Origin: Bacteroidales bacterium
GTDB taxonomy: Bacteria > Bacteroidota > Bacteroidia > Bacteroidales > UBA932
Assembly (NCBI GenBank): GCA_016281435.1
Contig: JAEEIQ010000073.1
Coordinates: 1-49,450, forward strand
Direction of reading: 5' to 3'
DNA: 49,450 nt
Positions 42,118 to 49,450 of this stretch are shown here, in pieces. Each line of letters opens with the position of its first letter. Positions within the stretch are counted from its first letter, which is position 1. Below the pieces are notes generated by a model that worked only from the letters and a program-made list of their open reading frames with translations, was not told the DNA's origin and did not search any database. A program made the translations under genes and the position numbers.

Positions 42118-44340
42118 CTATAGCAGTATCCCTTCCTGCGGCTGGACCTTGTCGGTCAGGGGACGCGCGGAGCGGCCGATGACGACTTCGCCGCCGACGG
42201 CGCCCTCGCGGTTGAACCAGAAGGTCATTTTGCGGCCCTTCAGCGAAAGGACCACACCGTCACGCGCGCCGTCTTGCACCAGCTTCGCCTTCACCGGCTT
42301 GCCGCCGTCGGAGGAAGTGGCCGTGAGCACGTTGAGGAAGCGGTCGGACTCGGCTGCGACGGCCGGCTTCTCCTCTATCCTCCATGCCCCGAAATAAGGA
42401 CCGTAGCCACGTCCCTCAGCATCTTTGAAAGATTTCTCGTAGAATGCCGGATCGATTTCGAAATTCCTGTCGCGCACCCAGAATTCCTTGCCCGGGCCGC
42501 CGATGAGGTCGAACCTAGCATCTTTGGGGAGCAGGGCCTGGCAGTACAGCCGTCCGCCGCGGGAGTCGGCCTTGATAAGGTTTCCTTTGATCTCCGGCCG
42601 GTTCTTGAAATGCAGCAGCCAGTCTTTTCCGTAGGCGGCATCGGAAGAAACGACCCTGTCATAGACAATGAACCAGTCGGGATACACGAAAACGAACTGG
42701 CGGACGCATTCCTTGGCCTTGGAGCCGTAACATGCCGTCGCATCGGAGGCGACATACGTAAAGTCGTCGCCGGTCTCGAACGCGAGAACCTTTGCGCTTG
42801 TATGGTTGACCTGGCCTCCGTAGTTGATGTTCGCGCCCGGAGCATTGGTCTTGGAACCCCAGTAGGTCGGAAGTTTCTCGCCGGGTTTCTGGATGAGCAC
42901 GACGTTGTGCGCCACGCTCTGGGCGTAGTAATAAGTCAGGTTGAGGTCCTTCTGGCGCGCCCTCTCACCCGTGTCGAGCGCAAGGTGGTCGTATTTGTAG
43001 ATGATGAAGTTGTTCTCGTCGTAGTGCTTGTGCTGGATGACTTCGGCACCTGCCGTGAAGGTACAGTAGGTAGCATCCGGTTCCCAGCCGGAGCGCATCA
43101 GGATCTGCCCCATCGTTTCGAAATGCCGGGCCTTGAGCGGGCTGTCCGTTATCGCAGCTGCGTACTTCGGATCCACCTCGGCGTCAGTGTCCACGAGGAA
43201 CGGGGTCGCCGGGAAGATGTCGGTAATCTTCTGCGACGGCATCCACTCGCGGAGGGCTGCCGTGAACGCGGCAGCCTCAGGGGCGCAATCCTTGAAACAG
43301 GCCATGTAGTTGGAGAGGTGCTCATACATGTACTCTCCTCCGAAGGTGTTGGAATAGTGGTTGGTGTCGGACGCTCCGGCATAGCGTATGACCTTCGGCC
43401 GCTCCCCGTCCCTAATCCATGTCCACCATACCCAGTACGGGAAAAGGGCCATGGCAGGATAGCGCGGCGCGATGTCCACCCCGGTCGCCGAGACATGGCT
43501 GCGGAAGAAGTTGAAATGGGCGAAGGGGTAATTGTACAGCGAGTAGTTGACCGCCACCGAGATCAGGCCGCCGTCGTCGCCGGCAGTGGCGTCGCGGTTT
43601 TCGATCACCTCCATGAACAGCCGGTAGCCCTTCTCAAGCATCTTCCGGGCAACTTCGTCGCAGTACCCGTCGCCGTCGGCGGCCAGCCCGGCATACCACA
43701 GCAGCGACGCCATCCCGTAGAATCCGGTAGTTTTGCTTCCTGGCGGCTGGCGCGGGATCTTCAGCCCCGCTTCAGGCTGTATGAGGCGGACGTGCTCCAC
43801 CAGCGGAACGATGATCTCCCTCCGCTGCCCGTCGGTCAGGCCCTCATATATCCAGTCGTAGGCGCAGATGGCATTGAGCCTGTTGAAGGCGAACCAGTCC
43901 ACCGGATGCAGGTTCTTCGTGGCATCGGTGTATGCATCCACCGACACCTTCAGCATCCTGCGAGCCTTCTCCAGATACTTCGCGTCCCCGGTGAAACGCC
44001 AGGCAAGGGCGCATTTGGCCGCCTGCTTGCCGAATTCCTTGATAGCGTCGATGGGCATGGAGTCGGTCGATATGAAGGATCCGTCCGACGCCTTCTTGGG
44101 CATGCGCACCACCGGGCCGGTGTAGCCGCAGACGGGATTGTCCGTCATCTTGTCGCACTCCTTCAGCAGCGCGTCGCGGTAGCCTCGTGCAGGACCTTCA
44201 GCCCTGGCGAGGACCTCCGGCCAGGTGTCGGAGTTGAAGAAAATCCTGGGGTGGTCCTTGCGTATCTCGGGACATTTCTCCTGCGTGGAGGCGGAAATCG
44301 CCAGCACCGATGCAGTAATCAGGGATAACAGTCGTTTCAT
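42118..44340 (-). CDS. Heparinase II/III-like polysaccharide lyase family protein, secreted
   Basis: 740 residues with a signal peptide (MKRLLSLITASVLAISAST). The N-terminal alpha/alpha toroid is suggested by KDHPRIFFNSDTWPEVLARA and the helical repeats DWFAFNRLNAICAYDWIYEG. The C-terminal heparinase II/III beta domain contains EVIQHKHYDENNFIIYKYDH with a likely catalytic or metal His, and LALDTGERA. The family cleaves uronic-acid polysaccharides by beta-elimination; the PL subfamily (PL12/15/21-like) cannot be fixed. It stands without sulfatase, SusCD or glycosidase neighbours. It precedes ettA by 30 bases on the same strand. Confidence 0.75.
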   Translation of the reverse strand: MKRLLSLITASVLAISASTQEKCPEIRKDHPRIFFNSDTWPEVLARAEGPARGYRDALLKECDKMTDNPVCGYTGPVVRMPKKASDGSFISTDSMPIDAIKEFGKQAAKCALAWRFTGDAKYLEKARRMLKVSVDAYTDATKNLHPVDWFAFNRLNAICAYDWIYEGLTDGQRREIIVPLVEHVRLIQPEAGLKIPRQPPGSKTTGFYGMASLLWYAGLAADGDGYCDEVARKMLEKGYRLFMEVIENRDATAGDDGGLISVAVNYSLYNYPFAHFNFFRSHVSATGVDIAPRYPAMALFPYWVWWTWIRDGERPKVIRYAGASDTNHYSNTFGGEYMYEHLSNYMACFKDCAPEAAAFTAALREWMPSQKITDIFPATPFLVDTDAEVDPKYAAAITDSPLKARHFETMGQILMRSGWEPDATYCTFTAGAEVIQHKHYDENNFIIYKYDHLALDTGERARQKDLNLTYYYAQSVAHNVVLIQKPGEKLPTYWGSKTNAPGANINYGGQVNHTSAKVLAFETGDDFTYVASDATACYGSKAKECVRQFVFVYPDWFIVYDRVVSSDAAYGKDWLLHFKNRPEIKGNLIKADSRGGRLYCQALLPKDARFDLIGGPGKEFWVRDRNFEIDPAFYEKSFKDAEGRGYGPYFGAWRIEEKPAVAAESDRFLNVLTATSSDGGKPVKAKLVQDGARDGVVLSLKGRKMTFWFNREGAVGGEVVIGRSARPLTDKVQPQEGILL

Positions 44341-44449
44341 TTATGTGGAGTTTACGATGTGAAGATAGCGTTTTTCAGGTAAAAAGAGAACACCGCAACT
44401 ATTTCACCCCAGCATGCATCTATATAATGGTACCAAAACCGCAGTAATT

Positions 44450-45691
44450 ATGGACAGAATGATGACCATTGCAACAGCAGCAGCAATCCTTATGGGCGCA
44501 GTATCCTGCGACAGGATTGGCGGCGACCCTTACGCCGACAACCCCTACAAGAGCCTGGAACTGTCGACCCGCTCGGCAGAGTTCGCCCGCACCGGCAACA
44601 CCTTCTCCATGGAATTCCTCAGCCGCATCGACGCCGACGCGGAAAAGGACTACATCATCTCGCCCCTCAGCATGCAGTTCCTGCTCGGGATGCTGCTGGA
44701 CGGCGCCAGAGGGACTACCGCCGACGAAATCTGCTCCGTCCTGGGATACGGCGAAGGGCAGACGGACGCGGTCAATGAATACTGCCTTTCGATGCTGAAG
44801 CAGCTCCCCGCGCTGGACAAAAAAACCAAGCTGAGCATTGCCAACGCCATTTTCGTGGACGACGGCTGGCCGCTGCTGAAATCATACAAGGACGCCGTCG
44901 GTCAGTACTACCGCGCCGAGGTCGAGAACCTTGACTTCATGAACGGCCCGGCATCCCTAAGAAGGATCAACGGCTGGTGCTCGGACAACACCAACGGACT
45001 GATTCCAAAGGTTCTGGACGAAGTGGACCCCAACATGCTGGCCTATCTTCTGAACGCCATTTACTTCAAGAGCCAGTGGAAAGAAAAGTTCCCCAAGGGA
45101 GCGACTTCCGACGAGAAGTTCACCTTCGCCGACGGAAGCACCGGCAAGGTCAGGATGATGAAACTTGCGTGGAAGAGTTTCGCCTACGCTGAGGACGACG
45201 TTTTACAGGCAGTGCGCCTGCCGTACGGAAACGGGGCCTACTCGATGACCGTGCTGCTCCCCTGCAGCGGCCACAAGACCTCGGAAATCCCCGCATACCT
45301 CAAAAAGAAAGGCGTGGATTCCTTCATCCGGAGCATGTTCCACTGCGACGTGGACCTCTGGCTGCCCAAGTTCGAGACGAAGTTCCACATCAATCTCAAT
45401 GAGATTCTTTCAGCGATGGGCATGCCGTCGGCCTTCGACGACGAGTCGGCCGATTTCAAAGCCATGTCCGATTATGCCCTGTGCCTAAGTTTCGTTCAGC
45501 AGGATGCCGTCATAAAAGTTGACGAGGAAGGCACTGAAGCGGCTGCTGTTTCCACAGCCGGAATGATGAAGGAAGCCGCAGTCGCCCCGGGCGATCGCGT
45601 CGTCTTCCACGCCGACCACCCCTTCATCTATCTCATCACCGAGAACAGCACCGGCGCGGTACTCTTCGCCGGCCGCTACGGGGCGAAATGA
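44450..45691 (+). CDS. Serpin, lipoprotein
   Basis: A suicide-type serine protease inhibitor. 413 residues from ATG 44450, which begins a lipoprotein signal (MDRMMTIATAAAILMGAVSC). The serpin core is complete: IISPLSMQFLLGMLLDGARG, SIANAIFVDDG, YLLNAIYFKSQWKEKF, and C-terminal FHADHPFIYLITENSTGAVLFAGR. The reactive loop hinge EEGTEAAAVSTAG is small-residue-rich as in inhibitory serpins. By the usual numbering P1 falls near the Lys-Glu of MMKEAA, so the target could be Glu- or Lys-specific. Divergent from the heparinase gene. Bacterial serpins are uncommon, and horizontal gain is likely for the family. Confidence 0.93.
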   Translation: MDRMMTIATAAAILMGAVSCDRIGGDPYADNPYKSLELSTRSAEFARTGNTFSMEFLSRIDADAEKDYIISPLSMQFLLGMLLDGARGTTADEICSVLGYGEGQTDAVNEYCLSMLKQLPALDKKTKLSIANAIFVDDGWPLLKSYKDAVGQYYRAEVENLDFMNGPASLRRINGWCSDNTNGLIPKVLDEVDPNMLAYLLNAIYFKSQWKEKFPKGATSDEKFTFADGSTGKVRMMKLAWKSFAYAEDDVLQAVRLPYGNGAYSMTVLLPCSGHKTSEIPAYLKKKGVDSFIRSMFHCDVDLWLPKFETKFHINLNEILSAMGMPSAFDDESADFKAMSDYALCLSFVQQDAVIKVDEEGTEAAAVSTAGMMKEAAVAPGDRVVFHADHPFIYLITENSTGAVLFAGRYGAK

Positions 45692-45728
45692 CAAAAAACG
45701 CCGGAACCTGCCCAGCAGGCTCCGGCGC
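45692..45728 (-). terminator. Intrinsic terminator of infB (between convergent genes)
   Basis: CGCCGGA...TCCGGCG (45699-45705 and 45721-45727) and CCTG/CAGG inside, with an A-C mismatch, form an 11-pair stem. The reverse strand then has six T (45698-45693). It follows the infB stop by about 20 bases and the serpin stop by seven, and could serve both genes. Confidence 0.85.
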
Positions 45729-45746
45729 TCATTCATCAGCAGCCGC

Positions 45747-48557
45747 TTACAGCGTCCTCTTGATCTCGACGATCTGGAAGGCTTCGATGATGTCGCCTTC
45801 CTTGATGTCGTTGTAGCCGGCTATGGACATGCCACACTCCTTGCCGGAGACGACTTCCTTGACCTGGTCCTTGCCAATCTGGAGGGACCCCAGTTCGCCG
45901 GTGTAGATCACGATACCGGCGCGGATTAGGCGCACCTTCGCCTTCTGGGTCATCTTTCCGTCGCGCATGATGCAGCCTGCAACGGTGCCGACCTTGCTGA
46001 TGCGGAAGATCTGCTTGACCTCGGCGGTGGCGGTGACTTCCTCCTTCTTCTCCGGCTCGAGCATGCCCTCGATACCGTCCTTGACCTCGTTGATGCAGTC
46101 GTAGATGACGGAGTAGAGGCGGATCTCGATGCCCTCGCGGTCTGCAGCCTTGCGGGCCTCGACCGAAGGACGCACCTGGAAGCCGACGATGACGGCGTCT
46201 GACGCCTGGGCGAGAAGGATGTCGGACTCGGATATTCCGCCGACGGCCTTGTGGATCACGTTGACCTTCACTTCCTCGGTGGAAAGCTTGATCAGTGAAT
46301 CGGACAGGGCCTCCACGGAGCCGTCCACATCGCCCTTGACGATGATGTTGAGTTCCTTGAAGTTGCCTATTGCGATGCGGCGGCCTATCTCTTCGAGGGT
46401 CATGTGCTTCTGGGTCTTGATGCCCTGGATGCGGATGAGCTGCTCGCGCTTCGTAGCGATGCTCTTGGCTTCCTTCTCATCGGCGAGGACGTTGAACTTC
46501 TCACCGGCGGCGGGAGCGCCGTTCAGGCCGAGGACCGAGACGGGAGTCGAAGGACCGGCCTCCGTGACCTTCTGTCCGCGCTCGTTGAACATGGACTTCA
46601 CGCGGCCGTAGAAACTTCCGGTCAGCATCACGTCGCCGACGTGCAGGGTGCCCTCCTGGACCAGGACGGTGGCAAGGTAGCCGCGTCCCTTGTCGAGGGA
46701 AGACTCGATCACGGCGCCGAGGGCCAGCTTGGAAGGATTGGCCTTCAGTTCGAGGAGGTCGGTTTCGAGCAGGACCTTTTCGAGGAGTTTGTCCACGTTG
46801 AGTCCCTTCTTCGCCGAAATTTCCTGGCACTGGTACTTTCCGCCCCAGTCCTCGACGAGGATATTCATCTCGGAGAGCTGGCGGCGTATCTTGTCGGGGT
46901 CCGCCCCCGGCTTGTCTATCTTGTTGATGGCGAAGACCATGGGCACGCCCGCGGCCTGTGCATGGTTGATCGCCTCGACCGTCTGCGGCATGACCGCGTC
47001 GTCGGCGGCGACGATGATGATCGCAAGGTCCGTCATCTGGGCTCCGCGGGCACGCATGGCGGTGAATGCCTCATGGCCAGGGGTGTCGAGGAAGGTGATC
47101 CTGCGGCCGTCGGGCAGTTCGACGTTGTAAGCGCCGATGTGCTGGGTGATGCCGCCGGCCTCGCCGGCTATGACGTTCGACTTGCGGATATAGTCCAGCA
47201 GGGATGTCTTACCGTGGTCCACATGGCCCATGACCGTGATCACCGGAGGACGCGGCTGCAGGTCCTCGGGACGGTCGACCTCCTGCGAGGCGATCTCCTC
47301 GGAAATGGCGGCGGTTACGAATTCGACCTTGTAGCCGAATTCTTCGGCGACGAGCACCAGGGTCTCGGCGTCGAGCCTCTGGTTGATGGAAACCATGAGC
47401 CCCAGACTCATGCACGCGCCGATTACCTTCACCACGGGGGTATTGTTCATCAGGGTCGCCAGGTCATTGACAGTCACGAACTCGGTCACCTTCAGGATGG
47501 ACTTCTCGGCAGCCACCTGCTCCATCTCCTCCTGGGTACGCTGTGCGGCAAGCTCACGTTTCTCCTTGCGGTATTTCGCGCCGAAGTTGTTCTTCTTGCC
47601 TTCGTTCATCTTCGCGTATGTCTCCTTGACCTGCTTCTGGATCTCCTTCTGCATCTCTTCCTGCTCGGCTTCGGTCAGGGCTGGCTTGAACTTCTCGACG
47701 CGGTCGCGCTTGCGCTTGCCGGAAGCGGCGGCCTGCGCCTGGCCGGACTTGGAGTCCTTCTTCGCAGGACGGTCCACGTTCGCTCCTGCCTTCGCGACAT
47801 CGACCTTCTGGGTGCCCTTGCTGATGCGCTCGCGTTTCTTGGCGGGCTTGCGGTCGAACTGGCTGAGATCGATTTTCCCGACCACCTTGAAGGGGGTGGC
47901 GTCCTCGGTGGCGACGGCGGCAGCAGCGGCCGCTGCGACAGGCTGTTCCGCCGGGGTCGGTGCGGATTCTTCCTGTGCAGGCACGCTTTCCGCGGCCTTA
48001 TCTTCAGTTTCGGGCTTGCCGGCGGCAGCCTCGGGCTCCGCTTCCGCGGGCGCGGACTCCGGTTCCGGCTCGGGGGCAGGCTCCGCAGCGGCAGGGGCAG
48101 GAGCGGGCTCAGGCTCAGACTGCGCGGGCTCCGGTGCACTTTCAGTGGGAGCAGGCTCAGGTTCGGGCTCCGGTTCAGGACGCACCGGTTCCGGCTCGGG
48201 AGCCGGCGCAGGCGCGGGCTCCGCCTTCACAGGGGCGGACTCCTTCTTGGAGTTGATGAACGTATTGCTCTTGATGATGGTCTCCCGCTCGGGCTCTTCG
48301 TCCTCCGCAGGTTCCTTATCCTGCTTGCGGCCGCTTTTCTCGAGGATTTCGGTGAGCTTGATGTCCACCTTTTCGGAAGCCTCCTTCATCTCGAGGTCCT
48401 TGCCGAACTGTCTGGTCACGGCGGCCATGTACTCGTCGGAAACCTTCGCGTTCGGGTTTTCGTCGACATCGGCGCCCTGCCCGCGGAGGAAGTCCACGAG
48501 GTCGGACAGTCCGATGTTGAACTGCCTCATTATCTTGTTAAGTCTGATTTCTGCCAT
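45747..48557 (-). CDS. infB: Translation initiation factor IF-2
   Basis: The GTPase that places initiator tRNA and joins the subunits. 936 residues. IF2-N-like start [20 protein letters not shown], then a disordered Glu/Pro/Ala region (about residues 90-210), the second IF2-N-like segment, and the G domain with [32 protein letters not shown] and NKIDKPGAD. Domains II, III and C follow, ending [16 protein letters not shown]. Starts 22 bases after nusA; the nusA-infB order is conserved in bacteria. The acidic linker of Pro-Glu repeats resembles that of the EP-rich protein at 2705-3355. Confidence 0.97.
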   Translation of the reverse strand: MAEIRLNKIMRQFNIGLSDLVDFLRGQGADVDENPNAKVSDEYMAAVTRQFGKDLEMKEASEKVDIKLTEILEKSGRKQDKEPAEDEEPERETIIKSNTFINSKKESAPVKAEPAPAPAPEPEPVRPEPEPEPEPAPTESAPEPAQSEPEPAPAPAAAEPAPEPEPESAPAEAEPEAAAGKPETEDKAAESVPAQEESAPTPAEQPVAAAAAAAVATEDATPFKVVGKIDLSQFDRKPAKKRERISKGTQKVDVAKAGANVDRPAKKDSKSGQAQAAASGKRKRDRVEKFKPALTEAEQEEMQKEIQKQVKETYAKMNEGKKNNFGAKYRKEKRELAAQRTQEEMEQVAAEKSILKVTEFVTVNDLATLMNNTPVVKVIGACMSLGLMVSINQRLDAETLVLVAEEFGYKVEFVTAAISEEIASQEVDRPEDLQPRPPVITVMGHVDHGKTSLLDYIRKSNVIAGEAGGITQHIGAYNVELPDGRRITFLDTPGHEAFTAMRARGAQMTDLAIIIVAADDAVMPQTVEAINHAQAAGVPMVFAINKIDKPGADPDKIRRQLSEMNILVEDWGGKYQCQEISAKKGLNVDKLLEKVLLETDLLELKANPSKLALGAVIESSLDKGRGYLATVLVQEGTLHVGDVMLTGSFYGRVKSMFNERGQKVTEAGPSTPVSVLGLNGAPAAGEKFNVLADEKEAKSIATKREQLIRIQGIKTQKHMTLEEIGRRIAIGNFKELNIIVKGDVDGSVEALSDSLIKLSTEEVKVNVIHKAVGGISESDILLAQASDAVIVGFQVRPSVEARKAADREGIEIRLYSVIYDCINEVKDGIEGMLEPEKKEEVTATAEVKQIFRISKVGTVAGCIMRDGKMTQKAKVRLIRAGIVIYTGELGSLQIGKDQVKEVVSGKECGMSIAGYNDIKEGDIIEAFQIVEIKRTL

Positions 48558-48579
48558 AAATAACCCCTTTGTCTTTCAA

Positions 48580-49450
48580 TTAATCTTCGAATTCAGCCTT
48601 GAGGATGCGGATCACGTCGGCGACGGTCTCGTCCTCGAGGTCAGCCCGGCGGGCGATGTCTTCGGGAGCGATCGCAAGGACATCCTTCGCGGTGTCGCAG
48701 CCGATGGACATGAGCTTGTCGATGACCCACTGGTCGATCTCGTTGGAGAATTCTTCGAGGGCCACGTCTTCTTCGGCCTCCTCGACTTCTTCCTTCGGGA
48801 GTTCGCGCCATACTTCGATCTCGCGTCCGACGAGCATGCCGGCAAGCTGGATGTTGCAGCCGCCGCGGCCTATGCCCTTGCTGACTTCCTCGGGCTGCAT
48901 GTACACTTTCACCTTGTCCTCGGGGGAAGAGCCCATGTCGATGGAGGACACGCGGGCGGGATTGAGGGCCCTCGTGATCATGACCTGAGGGTTCGGAGTC
49001 CACTGGAGGACGTCGATGTTCTCGTTGCGGAGCTCACGGACGATGCCGATGATCCTGCCGCCCTTGACGCCGATGCAGGCGCCGATGGGATCCACCCTGT
49101 CGTCATAGGATTCGACGGCAACCTTCGCCCTCACGCCGGGCACGCGGGCGACCTTCTTCACGGTGATCAGGCCGTCTGCAATCTCGGGAACCTCCTGCTC
49201 GAAGAGCCTTTCGAGAAACTCGTTGGTGGTGCGGGAAAGGATGATGTAGGGAGTAGTGTTGTTGCGCATCTCGACGCTCTTGATGATGGCGCGGACGGTG
49301 TCGTTCTTCTTGAAGTGCTCACCCGGAATCTGCTCGCTCTTCGGGATGTGCAGTTCGTTGCCGTCCTCGTCGAGGATGAGGACTTCCTTGCTCCAGGTCT
49401 GGTAGACCTCACCGGAGAAGAGCTCGCCGACCTTCTCGGAGTACTTCTTG
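48580..49450 (-). CDS. nusA: Transcription termination/antitermination protein NusA (C-terminal 290 residues)
   Basis: Pausing and antitermination factor bound to RNA polymerase. The frame is open to the right edge, so about 120 N-terminal residues are missing. S1 domain (LFSGEVYQTW, then RNNTTPYIILSRTTNEF), KH1 (VDPIGACIGVKGGRI) and KH2 (GRGGCNIQLAGMLVGREIEVW) follow in order, with an acidic C-terminal tail and no E. coli-type AR repeats, as is usual in this phylum. Upstream neighbour outside the window is expected to be rimP. Confidence 0.96.
   Translation of the reverse strand, partial: KKYSEKVGELFSGEVYQTWSKEVLILDEDGNELHIPKSEQIPGEHFKKNDTVRAIIKSVEMRNNTTPYIILSRTTNEFLERLFEQEVPEIADGLITVKKVARVPGVRAKVAVESYDDRVDPIGACIGVKGGRIIGIVRELRNENIDVLQWTPNPQVMITRALNPARVSSIDMGSSPEDKVKVYMQPEEVSKGIGRGGCNIQLAGMLVGREIEVWRELPKEEVEEAEEDVALEEFSNEIDQWVIDKLMSIGCDTAKDVLAIAPEDIARRADLEDETVADVIRILKAEFED

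Noticed and set aside
42274..44328. 684-codon plus-strand open frame antisense to the heparinase-like gene
   Set aside because: No recognisable domain, and the minus strand has a signal peptide and family motifs.
46404..48563. 719-codon plus-strand open frame antisense to infB
   Set aside because: Low-complexity Arg/Gly/Leu product created by the reverse complement of infB's Pro/Glu/Ala repeats; infB is certain.

Overview
The window is a gene-dense stretch of a Bacteroidales (phylum Bacteroidota) chromosome with unusually high GC for the group. The lineage is shown by a SusC/SusD pair with two companion lipoproteins, many lipoprotein signal peptides ending in S-C or A-C, a dipeptidyl peptidase III with the HECLGH zinc motif, a small Hc1-type histone-like protein, start codons without Shine-Dalgarno sequences, and promoter boxes of the Bacteroidota -7 type (TAnnTTTG). 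An Alistipes- or Cryptobacteroides-like relative would fit, but the genus cannot be fixed from this window.

Layout. 1-4.4 kb: truncated recA, a helix-hairpin-helix membrane protein, rsmI with an EP-rich conserved protein, then divergent tdk and a HIT hydrolase. 4.7-8.4 kb: minus-strand operon of dipeptidyl peptidase III, a XerC/D recombinase and a glycerophosphodiesterase. 8.45-17.4 kb: C11 protease, rplY-pth with a structured leader, an M6 metalloprotease with a small lipoprotein, tpiA and apbE, a FISUMP lipoprotein overlapping an HD hydrolase, and the histone-like gene. 17.5-20.3 kb: proline synthesis, packed as a ProC-ProB fusion followed by proA. 20.5-26.7 kb: SusC, SusD and two lipoproteins behind an AT-rich leader. 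26.8-28.8 kb: a repeat-rich island centred on a REP-associated (RAYT-type) Y1 transposase between two length-matched palindromic composites. 28.8-34.5 kb: tripartite RND efflux operon. 34.5-40.4 kb: M16 peptidase, tadA, tRNA-Gln, an HNH gene broken by an in-frame stop, an M14 carboxypeptidase, and Rpn-type nuclease remnants with 27-bp hairpins. 40.4-49.45 kb: ettA, a heparinase II/III-like protein, a lipoprotein serpin, and infB with truncated nusA.

How the genes fit together. Five exported or lipid-anchored peptidases (M49, C11, M6, M16, M14), a serpin and a SusCD system resembling a known peptide-binding type suggest a cell that digests and imports protein or peptides. The remaining genes are mostly information processing (recA, rsmI, rplY, pth, tadA, ettA, infB, nusA) and core metabolism (tdk, tpiA, proline). 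The least explained parts are the RAYT island, the ProC-ProB fusion and the paired 27-bp hairpin cassettes.
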